DNA of 64,000 nt from Mameliella sp. CS4. Lineage in GTDB: Bacteria > Pseudomonadota > Alphaproteobacteria > Rhodobacterales > Rhodobacteraceae. The stretch lies in assembly GCF_019392335.1 (NCBI RefSeq), contig NZ_JAHXRQ010000002.1, positions 186,001 to 250,000 of the forward strand, in the 5' to 3' direction. A program made the position numbers and the translations under genes. The notes beneath the pieces are model-generated. The model did no database searches. It was not told where the DNA came from and saw only the letters and a program-made list of their open reading frames with translations. The stretch's first letter is position 1, and every line of letters begins with the position of its first letter. This document shows, piece after piece, positions 53,636-61,169 of this stretch.

Positions 53636-54901
53636 ATGATCGTATTCGCCATCTATATCGCGATCTTCGTCGTCTCCTTCGTGGTGGTGAAATTCGTCGT
53701 CCACAAGACGGTGACGGATTATACCTCGCTCAAGACGGTGACCTTTGGCGACGAAAGCGCCGTGACCCCGAACCGCATCGCCAGCGTCATATCCGTGTTG
53801 TCGATCTTCCTGCTCTGGGGGGCCTTTACCGGCTCATCCTATGTGCCGGGCTTCCTGCACGCGCCGGGGCCCTTCATCGGCGACGCGGCCTTCACCTATA
53901 CCGCCGAGGCCGAGGGGCAGGCGCCCGACGACGCCACCGTGACGGTGCGCGTCTTCGAGGTGGGTACGGACGTGGACGACCCCGAGGTCGCGCCGGGCGA
54001 GGGCTGGGCCAAGAACGATGTCGATACCGTGGGCGCCTGGCGGTCGGGCCTGATCCGGGTGGACCGCAACGACGAATTCGGCCGCGACGAGGGCCACACG
54101 GTTGTCGCCGTCAACGGCGAAGCCATCGCCCCCGGCCAGTCTGTCCAGACAGAGTTTGGCCGGGTGGGCATGTCGCCCAAGGGCACGCTGAATTTCGAAC
54201 CCGCGAAGGGTTGGCAGATGGAGCCGATCTGGCTGCCGCCCCCCGAGGCCGTGCTGGCCCGCCTGGGCGAGATCGCCAGCGAGGGCTATCGCGACTCGAC
54301 GCTCTGGGAGCATCTTGGGTACTCGTTGTTCCGCGTGATCGTCGGGTTTTTCTTTGGCGCGCTGGTGGGCATCCCGCTGGGCTACGCAATGGGCCTATCC
54401 AACTGGTTCCGCGGCTGGTTCGACCCGATCGTGGAATTCATGCGCCCGGTGCCGCCGCTGGCACTGATCCCGCTGGTCATCATCTGGGCGGGCATCGGCG
54501 AGGTGGGCAAGATCATCCTGCTATTCCTCGCCGCCCTATGGATCATGGCCATCGCGGCGCGCGCGGGTGTGTCCGGCGTGGCGATTGCCAAGGTGCATGC
54601 GGCCTATTCGCTGGGCGCGTCGAAGTTCCAGATCATGCGGCATGTCATCGTGCCGAATTCCCTGCCCGAGATATTTACCGGCGCGCGGGTGGCGATGGGG
54701 GTCTGCTGGGGCACCGTCGTGGCTGCCGAGCTTGTGGCGGCGGAAAAGGGCGCGGGCATGATGATCATGGTGGCGTCCAAGTTCCAGCTCACCGACATCG
54801 TCATCATGGGGATTATCCTGATCGGCGTGATCGGCTTCGGCATCGATATCCTGATGCGTATGGCCGAAAAGGCGCTGGTGCCCTGGAAAGGGCGGGTCTG
54901 A
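53636..54901 (+). CDS. tauC: Taurine ABC transporter permease with a periplasmic insertion
   Basis: A 421-residue permease, about 150 residues longer than ordinary TauC. Two membrane segments near the N-terminus (about 1-20 and 45-60) precede about 130 residues (70-200) rich in Asp, Glu, Gly and Pro. Five more segments with the EAA loop AAYSLGASKFQIMRHVIVP follow. The insert is predicted to face the periplasm. The same sort of insertion is seen in the PotB-type permease of this window, so it may be a lineage habit. Start ATG at 53636. Confidence 0.9.
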   Translation: MIVFAIYIAIFVVSFVVVKFVVHKTVTDYTSLKTVTFGDESAVTPNRIASVISVLSIFLLWGAFTGSSYVPGFLHAPGPFIGDAAFTYTAEAEGQAPDDATVTVRVFEVGTDVDDPEVAPGEGWAKNDVDTVGAWRSGLIRVDRNDEFGRDEGHTVVAVNGEAIAPGQSVQTEFGRVGMSPKGTLNFEPAKGWQMEPIWLPPPEAVLARLGEIASEGYRDSTLWEHLGYSLFRVIVGFFFGALVGIPLGYAMGLSNWFRGWFDPIVEFMRPVPPLALIPLVIIWAGIGEVGKIILLFLAALWIMAIAARAGVSGVAIAKVHAAYSLGASKFQIMRHVIVPNSLPEIFTGARVAMGVCWGTVVAAELVAAEKGAGMMIMVASKFQLTDIVIMGIILIGVIGFGIDILMRMAEKALVPWKGRV

Positions 54902-55029
54902 GCTTTGGGCGCGGCGGCGTCCGGCGCTTGTCGGGGCCTTTGGCCCCAACGTCGCCCCGCCCGCCGTCCCGCTATCGGCGCCCAAGGCGCCGCAGGACCC
55001 ACCAATGAGCAGGCGCTTCGGGACTGATG

Positions 55030-55965
55030 TCAGTCGCCCGCGGGGGGATCGGCGGGATCAGCCGCCTCGGAACTCATCTGGTCAAGCTGCTGCATCAGGG
55101 CCGTGACCCGGGCATCCAGCCATGTCCGGCCCTTGTTGACCGTTTCGACATAGCTTTGCAGGTAAGGGGCGATCTGAGGGAACTGGGCCGAGAGGCGCGG
55201 TGTGGCAACGTAGAGACCCACGCCAAGCGCGGCCACCATCACCACCAGCATGAAACCACGGGCAAAGGGACTGCCGGTCTGGCGGGACGTGGTCTTTGAC
55301 GGGCGGCCGGTGTCGCGGTCGACCACGCGGGGTTCCGAAGCAGAGCGCAGGGTCTGGTTGATCTCTTCGACATCCGGCAGCATGTCGCGCCGCGAGGCGG
55401 CAGCCGCCGCCGCTGCGGCGGCGTGTAGTTCGGCATCGCCCTTTTCCGGCTCAGGCTCCGGTTGGGACTGGGGATCGGGGCGCTTGGGCGCTTCTGAGAT
55501 GTCCTCGCCCTTGAGCCGTGCCATGCGTTCGCGGCTTTCACGGGCGCGGCGGGACTTTTCGGATTCCGCGGGCGGTTCCAACCCGAGATCGGGTTGGGTT
55601 TCCAGCCCGGAGGCAGCGCGTTGGCGCGCTTCGAACTCGCGTTCCTCGCGGAACAGCTCGGCCATTTCCGGGTCGATGCTGCTGCGCGGTGCGGTATCCG
55701 CCGGGATCGGTGCACTGTGGGTGTCTTCGTCAGGGGCGAGGTCAGGGTCGTCCTCAGACAGGGGCGCCGGTTCGGAGGCCAGTTCGGGGGCCGGTTCCGG
55801 CGCGGGCTTGGGCGCACGTTCGGGGCGGGCGGCGGGCGGTTGTGTCACGCGCTTCTGGAACCAGGTGTGCCCGCAGTTCGAACACTGCACGTCGCGGCCT
55901 GCCTCGGGGATCACCTCGAGGGGCACGTCGTATTGAGCGCCGCAATTTGGGCAAACCAGCCGCAT
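55030..55965 (-). CDS. Zinc-ribbon (MJ0042-type) membrane-anchored protein
   Basis: A 311-residue product: an N-terminal CPNCGAQYDV...VQCSNCGHTWFQ zinc ribbon of the MJ0042 type (about 1-40), a long Pro/Glu/Ser-rich disordered middle (about 45-210), and one hydrophobic segment near the C-terminus (about 235-258, MLVVMVAALGVGLYVA). Only the first 40 residues are conserved. In Rhodobacteraceae this family is often close to ftsEX, as here. Its function is not known. Confidence 0.85.
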   Translation of the reverse strand: MRLVCPNCGAQYDVPLEVIPEAGRDVQCSNCGHTWFQKRVTQPPAARPERAPKPAPEPAPELASEPAPLSEDDPDLAPDEDTHSAPIPADTAPRSSIDPEMAELFREEREFEARQRAASGLETQPDLGLEPPAESEKSRRARESRERMARLKGEDISEAPKRPDPQSQPEPEPEKGDAELHAAAAAAAAASRRDMLPDVEEINQTLRSASEPRVVDRDTGRPSKTTSRQTGSPFARGFMLVVMVAALGVGLYVATPRLSAQFPQIAPYLQSYVETVNKGRTWLDARVTALMQQLDQMSSEAADPADPPAGD

Positions 55966-56134
55966 TCCGCCTTATCCCCGTCTTTTCCGTCCCTTGGGGC
56001 ATTGCCGCCCCCCGTGAACCTTAAGCTGCCCGTATCGGCGGGAAAAGTCCAATTCTGCGCGGCTTGCGTTGCAACGGCCCGGTGGCTCGGGCAAAACTGC
56101 CCGCGAAACAGATAAGGCAGAGGCAGAACCGCCC

Positions 56135-56812
56135 GTGATCGAGCTGGACAACGTGGCCTATTCCTACAGCGGCGCGGCGATCCTCTCCGGGGTCAGCCTT
56201 GAGCTTGCTCCGGGGTCGTTCCATTTTCTGACCGGGCCTTCGGGCTCGGGCAAGACAACCTTCCTGAAACTCTGCTACGGCGCGCTGCGTCCGACCGAAG
56301 GGCAGGTGTCCATCTTTGGCGAGGATCTGGCGGCGATGGACCGCGACGCGGTGGCGATGGCCCGGCGTCGCATCGGTGTCGTGCACCAGGATTGCCAGTT
56401 TCTCGATCACCTGCCGCTGGCCGAGAACGTGGCCCTGCCGCTGACCGTCTCGGGGCAGGCCTCTCCGGAACAGGCCGACAACCTGCGCGAGTTGATGACA
56501 TGGGTTGGCCTGACCGAGAAATACGAGGCGCTGCCGCCGGAACTTTCGGGGGGCGAACGTCAGCGCGCGGCGCTGGCCCGGGCGCTGATCCTCAGCCCCG
56601 ACGTGATCCTGGCGGATGAACCCACCGGCAACGTCGACTGGGAGATGTCGCAGCGTCTGCTGCGCCTGTTGGTGGAACTCAACCGGATGGGCAAGACCGT
56701 GATGATCGCCACCCATGACCTGATGCTGATCCGCGCGGCCAAGAGCCTTGTGAACGCGCGCAACCTGCGCATCGCGGGCGGCACCTTGCAGGCGGCGGGG
56801 GCGGACCTATGA
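56135..56812 (+). CDS. ftsE: Cell division ATP-binding protein FtsE
   Basis: A 225-residue ABC ATPase: Walker A GPSGSGKTTFLK (34-45), signature LSGGERQRAALARAL, Walker B VILADEPTGNVD. FtsE with FtsX couples ATP hydrolysis to activation of peptidoglycan amidases at the septum. No ATG suits; the GTG at 56135 gives the family N-terminus MIELDNVAYSY. It overlaps ftsX by four bases (ATGA). Confidence 0.95.
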   Translation: MIELDNVAYSYSGAAILSGVSLELAPGSFHFLTGPSGSGKTTFLKLCYGALRPTEGQVSIFGEDLAAMDRDAVAMARRRIGVVHQDCQFLDHLPLAENVALPLTVSGQASPEQADNLRELMTWVGLTEKYEALPPELSGGERQRAALARALILSPDVILADEPTGNVDWEMSQRLLRLLVELNRMGKTVMIATHDLMLIRAAKSLVNARNLRIAGGTLQAAGADL

Positions 56813-57711
56813 ACACGCTGGACCGGATCAAGACCCTGGCCGCCCGGGACGCGGGCGCCGACCGGGTGGTGCCGCCGGCGGGCTTTACGGTGCGCCTGAC
56901 GCTGTTCACCGCTGCCGCGATGGCTTTTCTGACCGTCTTTGCCCTGGCCCTTTCAATGGCGGCCGGGCGGCTGGCGACGAGCTGGGGCGAGGAACTGGCC
57001 CGCGCGTCAACCATCCGCATCTCGGCGCCCGAGGTGCAACTGGCGGCGCAGACCGCCGCTGTCCTGCGGGTGCTGGAACAGACGCCCGGCGTCGCCTCGG
57101 CGCGGGCGCTCTCGCCCGAGGAACAGAGGGCGCTGCTGGAACCCTGGTTCGGCCCCGACCTGCCGGTCGAAAGCCTGCCCATGCCGCAACTGGTCGAACT
57201 GCAGGAAACCGGCGACGGCTATGATGCCGACGGGCTGCGCCTGCGACTGCAGGCAGAGGCGCCGGGTGCCGTTCTGGACGAACACAGCCGCTGGCGGCGT
57301 CCGCTGGTGACGGCGGCGGGGCGGCTGCGCCTGCTGGGCTGGGCGGCGATCGTGCTGATCGGCGCGGCCACCGGGGCGATGGTGACGCTGGCGGCCAATG
57401 CCGCGCTGGCGGCCAATGCGCAGGTGATTGCCGTGCTGCGGCTGGTCGGGGCGACGGATGGCTATATCGCGGGCGCCTTTGTGCGCCGCTTTACCCTGCG
57501 CACGCTGGCCGGGGCAGCCGCGGGCACCCTGATCGGCCTGCTGGCCTTGCTGATCGTGCCTGCGGGTGGAGATACGGGGGGCATCCTGACCGGGCTGCGC
57601 TTTGCCGGTCTGCAATGGCTTTGGCCGCTGCTGGTGCCGCCGCTGGCCGCCGTGGTCGCCTTTTTCGCAACCGAACTGGCCGCGCGCCGTGTCCTGGGAG
57701 GGCTGGCCTGA
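56809..57711 (+). CDS. ftsX: Cell division protein FtsX
   Basis: A 300-residue permease-like protein with four membrane segments (about 27-50, 172-195, 225-250 and 275-295) and a periplasmic domain between the first two. The MacB/FtsX layout is clear, though sequence conservation is low as usual. It partners FtsE (overlapping ATGA) and its stop overlaps the plsC start (TGATG), so the three are one transcript. Confidence 0.92.
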   Translation: MNTLDRIKTLAARDAGADRVVPPAGFTVRLTLFTAAAMAFLTVFALALSMAAGRLATSWGEELARASTIRISAPEVQLAAQTAAVLRVLEQTPGVASARALSPEEQRALLEPWFGPDLPVESLPMPQLVELQETGDGYDADGLRLRLQAEAPGAVLDEHSRWRRPLVTAAGRLRLLGWAAIVLIGAATGAMVTLAANAALAANAQVIAVLRLVGATDGYIAGAFVRRFTLRTLAGAAAGTLIGLLALLIVPAGGDTGGILTGLRFAGLQWLWPLLVPPLAAVVAFFATELAARRVLGGLA

Positions 57712-58442
57712 TGCGCTGGGTGATGTCGTTTCTCTTCGTGATCCAGATGTACGCCATGATGGCGATCATGGGGATCGTCTTTCTGCCCTGGGCGCTGGTG
57801 TCGCGCCACGGGGCGCGCACCGCCTGCCGCACCTATTGCCGCTGGGTCCGTCTGACCGCGCGGCTGATGGTGGGGCTGCGCACAGAGGTGCGCGGTGAGG
57901 TCCCGCAGGGCGAGGTGCTGATCGCCTCCAAGCACCAGAGCTTTCTGGACATCATCCTGATCTTCGGCGCGGTCCCGGCGGGCAAGTTCATCATGAAGCG
58001 CGAGCTGATGTGGGCGCCGGTGATCGGGCAATACGCGCTGCGCATCGGCTGTGTTCCCGTCGAGCGCGGCAAGCGCGGGCAGGCCATCGCGCGCATGGTC
58101 AAGGACGTGGCGCGCGGGGCTGCCGTTCCCGGCCAGCTGATCATCTACCCGCAGGGCACCCGCATTGCGCCGGGGGTCAAGGCGCCCTTCAAGGTCGGCA
58201 CCGCGATCCTCTACGAACAGACGGGCCAGCCCTGCGTGCCGGCGGCCACGAATGTCGGCCTGTTCTGGCCGCGCACGGGGATTTACCGCAAGCCGGGGCT
58301 GGCGGTGGTGGAATTCCTGCCGGTGATCCAGCCGGGGCTTGAGAAATACGCCTTTCTCCAAAAGCTGGAGACCGAGGTGGAAACCGCCTCGAATGCGCTC
58401 ATGAAGGAGGCAGGTTTCGATGCCGAAAATCACAACACTTGA
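57711..58442 (+). CDS. plsC: 1-acyl-sn-glycerol-3-phosphate acyltransferase
   Basis: A 243-residue membrane acyltransferase of phospholipid synthesis, converting lysophosphatidate to phosphatidate. The catalytic block is SKHQSFLDIILIFG (HxxxxD), followed by KRELMWAPVIGQYALRIGCVPVERG and the substrate motif YPQGTRIAPG; the usual Glu of the PEGTR motif is Gln here, a common alphaproteobacterial variant. The start overlaps the ftsX stop, and the next gene begins inside its 3' end. Confidence 0.92.
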   Translation: MRWVMSFLFVIQMYAMMAIMGIVFLPWALVSRHGARTACRTYCRWVRLTARLMVGLRTEVRGEVPQGEVLIASKHQSFLDIILIFGAVPAGKFIMKRELMWAPVIGQYALRIGCVPVERGKRGQAIARMVKDVARGAAVPGQLIIYPQGTRIAPGVKAPFKVGTAILYEQTGQPCVPAATNVGLFWPRTGIYRKPGLAVVEFLPVIQPGLEKYAFLQKLETEVETASNALMKEAGFDAENHNT

Positions 58443-59025
58443 AGAGTTGCACGCCCACTACGAGGCGCCTGTTCCGTCTTCTCTGAAGAAGGTCGCGCAG
58501 CGCCTGACCCCGCTTTACCGCCGCTGGATCGAAGGTGCGCGCTTTGCCGTCCTGTCGACGGCAGGGCCGGAGGGCGTGCATGGTTCGCCGCGCGGCGATG
58601 ACGGGCCGGTGGTGCGCGTGGCGGACGAGACCACCCTGATGATGCCGGACTGGTGGGGGAACAACCGGCTCGATTGCCTGCGCGACATCGTACAGGACGG
58701 ACGCGCGGCGCTGCTGTTCCTGATCCCCGGAACCAATACCACCGTGCGCGTCAATGGCCGCGCTTTCCTGACAGATGACGAAGACCTGCGGCGCAGCTTT
58801 GCCAAGGGGGACCGCCTGCCCGCCACCGTGATCGTGTTGGAGGTGGCAGAGGTCTATACCCAATGTGCCAAGGCGCTGATGCGGTCGCGGCTCTGGACCT
58901 CGGGCGACCTATCGCAGGGGCTGCCCTCCACCGGAGAGATCCTGGCCGACATGTCGGATGGGGAACACGGCGGCAAGGACTATGATCGGAACTACCCGGA
59001 GTATGCCAAACCGCGGCTGTGGTAA
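58420..59025 (+). CDS. Pyridoxamine 5'-phosphate oxidase-family FMN-binding protein
   Basis: A 201-residue split-barrel flavoprotein like the MSMEG_1061 family. ARFAVLSTAGPEGVHGSPRGDDGP, VRVADETTLMMPDWWGNNRLDCLRDIV and the C-terminal YTQCAKALMRSRLW are the family marks (landmarks only). The first 23 bases overlap plsC in another frame, so translation is coupled. The activity is unknown; typical members reduce quinones or F420-linked substrates. Confidence 0.87.
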   Translation: MPKITTLEELHAHYEAPVPSSLKKVAQRLTPLYRRWIEGARFAVLSTAGPEGVHGSPRGDDGPVVRVADETTLMMPDWWGNNRLDCLRDIVQDGRAALLFLIPGTNTTVRVNGRAFLTDDEDLRRSFAKGDRLPATVIVLEVAEVYTQCAKALMRSRLWTSGDLSQGLPSTGEILADMSDGEHGGKDYDRNYPEYAKPRLW

Positions 59026-59035
59026 TTGACTTGTC

Positions 59036-59563
59036 CTAGCCCGGCGTCTTTGGCGCCAAGACGGTTAGGAAGCTGAAAGACCCTTCGCCCCTGTCCGGAG
59101 CGGCGAACAGAAAGACCCCCCGGCGGTCCGGCGAAAAGGAGGCTCCTGCGGCCCAGCCCCGCGAAATTGTATCGTCTCCCATAGATGCGCGCGGGTCGAA
59201 GTCCAATTCGGGAAAGCGCGTTTGGACAAGGTCTTCGACGATAAGCGCCAGAGCCTCTGCTTCCTCCCGGTCGAGCGCGTTCGGGTCGAATGTCTCGACG
59301 GAGCAGCTCTTGCCCTCAACCCTCAGGAAACTGGCCGAGGTTGCATCCACCCAGAGGGTGCGTGCCGGAAGGGCCGTGACCTGAACCAATCCAAGAGACG
59401 CGGCGGAGTCCGATGCCGGGGTTTCGGTCCGGTTCAGGCAGATTTCTTCGAACAGGGTGGCGATTCTTTGGTCCCTGGATGGAGGCGCCCAAATCAAACC
59501 GCCGATACCGTACCCCAAAAGACCGCCACCGATCAGGATCAATCCCAAAATGCGCTTGTTCAC
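59036..59563 (-). CDS. Hypothetical membrane-anchored protein
   Basis: A 175-residue product with one N-terminal hydrophobic segment (about 4-25, LGLILIGGGLLGYGIGGLIW) and a soluble remainder without cysteine or nucleotide motifs that I recognise. I prefer the GTG at 59563, which has GAGGG five bases upstream; an upstream TTG (59584) is in frame. It lies convergent with the FMN-protein gene and 88 bases after the end of the R-body-like cluster, so co-transcription is possible but separated by a hairpin. Confidence 0.6.
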   Translation of the reverse strand: MNKRILGLILIGGGLLGYGIGGLIWAPPSRDQRIATLFEEICLNRTETPASDSAASLGLVQVTALPARTLWVDATSASFLRVEGKSCSVETFDPNALDREEAEALALIVEDLVQTRFPELDFDPRASMGDDTISRGWAAGASFSPDRRGVFLFAAPDRGEGSFSFLTVLAPKTPG

Positions 59564-59650
59564 GGGACCCTCGAAACCAGACAACGACGGAAAAAAGGCG
59601 CGAGCAGTACCATTGCCGCGCCTTCAATTTGTTTCTCTCGATAAAACGCC

Positions 59651-59675
59651 AAAAGACGCCAGGCGACAAGGCGTC
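59651..59675 (-). terminator. Terminator of the R-body-like cluster
   Basis: On the minus strand GACGCC (59675-59670) pairs with GGCGTC (59660-59655) around a nine-base loop and is followed by TTTT (59654-59651). It lies directly after the last reb gene. Confidence 0.6.
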
Positions 59676-59677
59676 CC

Positions 59678-60043
59678 TTAGCGGCGGGGCGCGTCGTTGC
59701 TGTTTGCCAGGGCCTTCTCCGCATCGGCCAGCATGGACCGGGCCCGGTCTAGGGCGGAACTGGCCGTGTCCATGATGGCCTGACCCGCTTCCAGGTTGCC
59801 CTCTGCCTGTTTCGAAACCGCCAGCGACATGGCGGTCTCACTCAGCACCTGCATCCGGCGCAGATGCGCCACGGCGTCCTGCAAGGCAAGGCTGCGTGCA
59901 AGGGCGCGGGCCTCTTCCTCGGCGCTCTTGGCCAGGGCCGTAGCCTCGGCCGGGGCCATCTGGCGCAGCTTGGAGACGGTATCGGCAATCTGGCTGTTGA
60001 CCTCGGTCCCGCCAAGCTCTGCGGTGTCGGACTTAGTCGGCAT
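59678..60043 (-). CDS. RebB-family R-body protein (fourth copy, extended)
   Basis: A 121-residue helical protein. Near its N-terminus (about 15-25) it has VNSQIADTVSKLR, a divergent form of the RebB N-terminal pattern N-x-Q-I/V-T-D. The rest is Ala-, Leu- and Glu-rich, predicted to be coiled-coil helices (about 30-110). It overlaps the upstream gene by 11 bases. It may be a capping or regulatory subunit of the R-body filament; the degree of divergence makes its role uncertain. Confidence 0.72.
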   Translation of the reverse strand: MPTKSDTAELGGTEVNSQIADTVSKLRQMAPAEATALAKSAEEEARALARSLALQDAVAHLRRMQVLSETAMSLAVSKQAEGNLEAGQAIMDTASSALDRARSMLADAEKALANSNDAPRR

Positions 60044-60278
60044 TTGCGCCCCCCGTTTCCGAAGTCTGGCCCATGCGTTTCAGGGCTGCGGCCAGCGCTG
60101 CGTCGGCCAGGATCTGGGTCGCCTCCTGTTGCGCGGCGGCGGCCTGTGCACTGCTGGCAAGGGCGGCCACAAAGCCCTGGGCCAACAGGGCCTGTGCCAC
60201 CGATCCGGCGGCCCCCAGCGTCATCAGCGCGGTCTGGCTGACCGTATCGGTGACCTGGCTGTTTGCCATGTTCGGCAT
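60033..60278 (-). CDS. RebB-family R-body protein (third copy)
   Basis: An 81-residue Ala-rich protein. The N-terminal signature MANSQVTDTVSQTAL is the RebB pattern, followed by a hydrophobic helix (LGAAGSVAQALLAQGFVAAL) and an Ala/Gln-rich helix. It is the size of RebA/RebB-type subunits of R-bodies, the small structural proteins of coiling protein ribbons. Two in-frame ATGs lie nine bases apart (60278 and 60269); GGGGGG lies upstream. It is 12 bases after the second-copy stop and overlaps the fourth-copy start. Confidence 0.82.
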   Translation of the reverse strand: MPNMANSQVTDTVSQTALMTLGAAGSVAQALLAQGFVAALASSAQAAAAQQEATQILADAALAAALKRMGQTSETGGANAD

Positions 60279-60290
60279 GTTTATCCCCCC

Positions 60291-60506
60291 TTACGGTGCC
60301 AGTCCGGCAGCGGCCCGGACGACGACGGCCTGCCGCAGCAGGCTCATGTTGGTCGAGCTGCTCTGGAGCGCGGCCACCCGCAGGCCTCCCGCATGGGACG
60401 AGGCCTGAAGGCTGGTAGCGACGGCCTGGGCCGCCGCCTGGCCCAGGACGGACAGGTTGCTCTGGCTGACCGCATCGGTGATCTGGGGATTCCCGGTTTC
60501 AGGCAT
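60291..60506 (-). CDS. RebB-family R-body protein (second copy)
   Basis: A 71-residue protein. GNPQITDAVSQSNLSVLG at the N-terminus matches the RebB signature, followed by AAAQAVATSLQASSHAGGLRVAALQSSS (landmarks). It is shorter than copy one. Translation begins at the ATG at 60506 behind GGAGG, two bases after the stop of the first-copy gene, so coupling is likely. It probably polymerises with the first-copy product. Confidence 0.85.
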   Translation of the reverse strand: MPETGNPQITDAVSQSNLSVLGQAAAQAVATSLQASSHAGGLRVAALQSSSTNMSLLRQAVVVRAAAGLAP

Positions 60507-60508
60507 GG

Positions 60509-60805
60509 TCAGGACCCTCCCGAGGCGGGCTTGGCCTTGGGCGGTGCCGCCGCGTCCACGGCCTCCTGCAGGCTGTGGTTCCCGGCCTTGAGGCTGTAGA
60601 TCTGCATGACGCCCTGGTTCGCCGCCGCCTGCGCAAGGATCTGAGCCTGCTGCTGGGCGTTCACGGCGTTCTCGAACAGGATGCCGGTGCTGTGGGCCAG
60701 TGTCTGGTACAGCGTTGCCATTGCCATGGCGGGCGCTTCGCTCACGACCTTGACGTTGGATTGGGTCACCGCATCGGTGACTTGCGGATTGACGGTTTCG
60801 GCCAT
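60509..60805 (-). CDS. RebB-family R-body protein (first, most typical copy)
   Basis: A 98-residue protein and the best RebB match in the cluster. After MAETVNPQVTDAVTQSN come VVSEAPAMAMATLYQTLAHSTGILFENAVNAQQQ and NQGVMQIYSL, all of which I recognise from RebB sequences of Proteobacteria (landmarks only). RebA/RebB proteins form R-bodies, hollow ribbons coiled inside the cell that can unroll on pH change. AAAGGA precedes the ATG at 60805. A longer frame begins six codons upstream and is less likely. Confidence 0.9.
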   Translation of the reverse strand: MAETVNPQVTDAVTQSNVKVVSEAPAMAMATLYQTLAHSTGILFENAVNAQQQAQILAQAAANQGVMQIYSLKAGNHSLQEAVDAAAPPKAKPASGGS

Positions 60806-60996
60806 GATGGCATTCCTTTCCAATCTTTTTCGGGGTTCAGAATCTTCGCGATGGCCTCTGCCGTTTCCTGCAAATGGGCCTGCTGCCGCGCCTGTTGGGC
60901 CTCGACCGCCTCGAACATCATCCGAGAGATGTTTTCAGCGGTACGCAAACCGGCCAGGGCCACGGCCTCGGCAGAGTCGAGATCATTTTCGGACAT
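60766..60996 (-). CDS. Small helical protein at the head of the R-body-like cluster
   Basis: A 76-residue acidic helical protein (SAEAVALAGLRTAENISRMMFEAVEAQQARQQAHLQETAEAIAKIL), with heptads that suggest a coiled coil. It lacks the RebB signature, but AVEAQQA recalls the NAVNAQQQ stretch of the first-copy RebB. GAGGG precedes the ATG at 60996. Its last 40 bases overlap the start of the first RebB gene in another frame, so it is coupled to the cluster. It could be a chaperone or regulatory subunit. Confidence 0.62.
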   Translation of the reverse strand: MSENDLDSAEAVALAGLRTAENISRMMFEAVEAQQARQQAHLQETAEAIAKILNPEKDWKGMPSWPKPSIRKSPMR

Positions 60997-61092
60997 ATAC
61001 TTTCCCTCGCGTTCTTGAACGTTAAGGGAGAGTCTATTCTTCGGAAAGTACTATTTCGGTTGTATTGGCCGGTCAGCGGCCCCTGCCCACAG

Positions 61093-61119
61093 AAAAACCC
61101 GCGACCATATGGACGCGGG
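61093..61119 (-). terminator. Terminator of lpdA
   Basis: On the minus strand CCCGCG (61119-61114) pairs with CGCGGG (61103-61098), with CCATATGG inside the loop, followed by five T. It lies 51 bases after the lpdA stop. Another perfect 18-bp palindrome (61133-61150, GC-rich) sits between them. Confidence 0.75.
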
Positions 61120-61169
61120 CCTGATGATTGGACGCCCCCCGCGGGGGGCGATCCGTATCGCTGTCTCGA

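Noticed and set aside
54933..54947. GGGGCC-TTT-GGCCCC hairpin after tauC as a terminator
   Set aside because: There is no T-tract and several similar GC-rich hairpins lie nearby; I could not defend it as a terminator.
61133..61150. An 18-bp GC-only palindrome next to the lpdA terminator as a separate regulatory site
   Set aside because: It lies between the lpdA stop and its terminator, and such runs are frequent at this GC content; I treat it as part of the 3' end.
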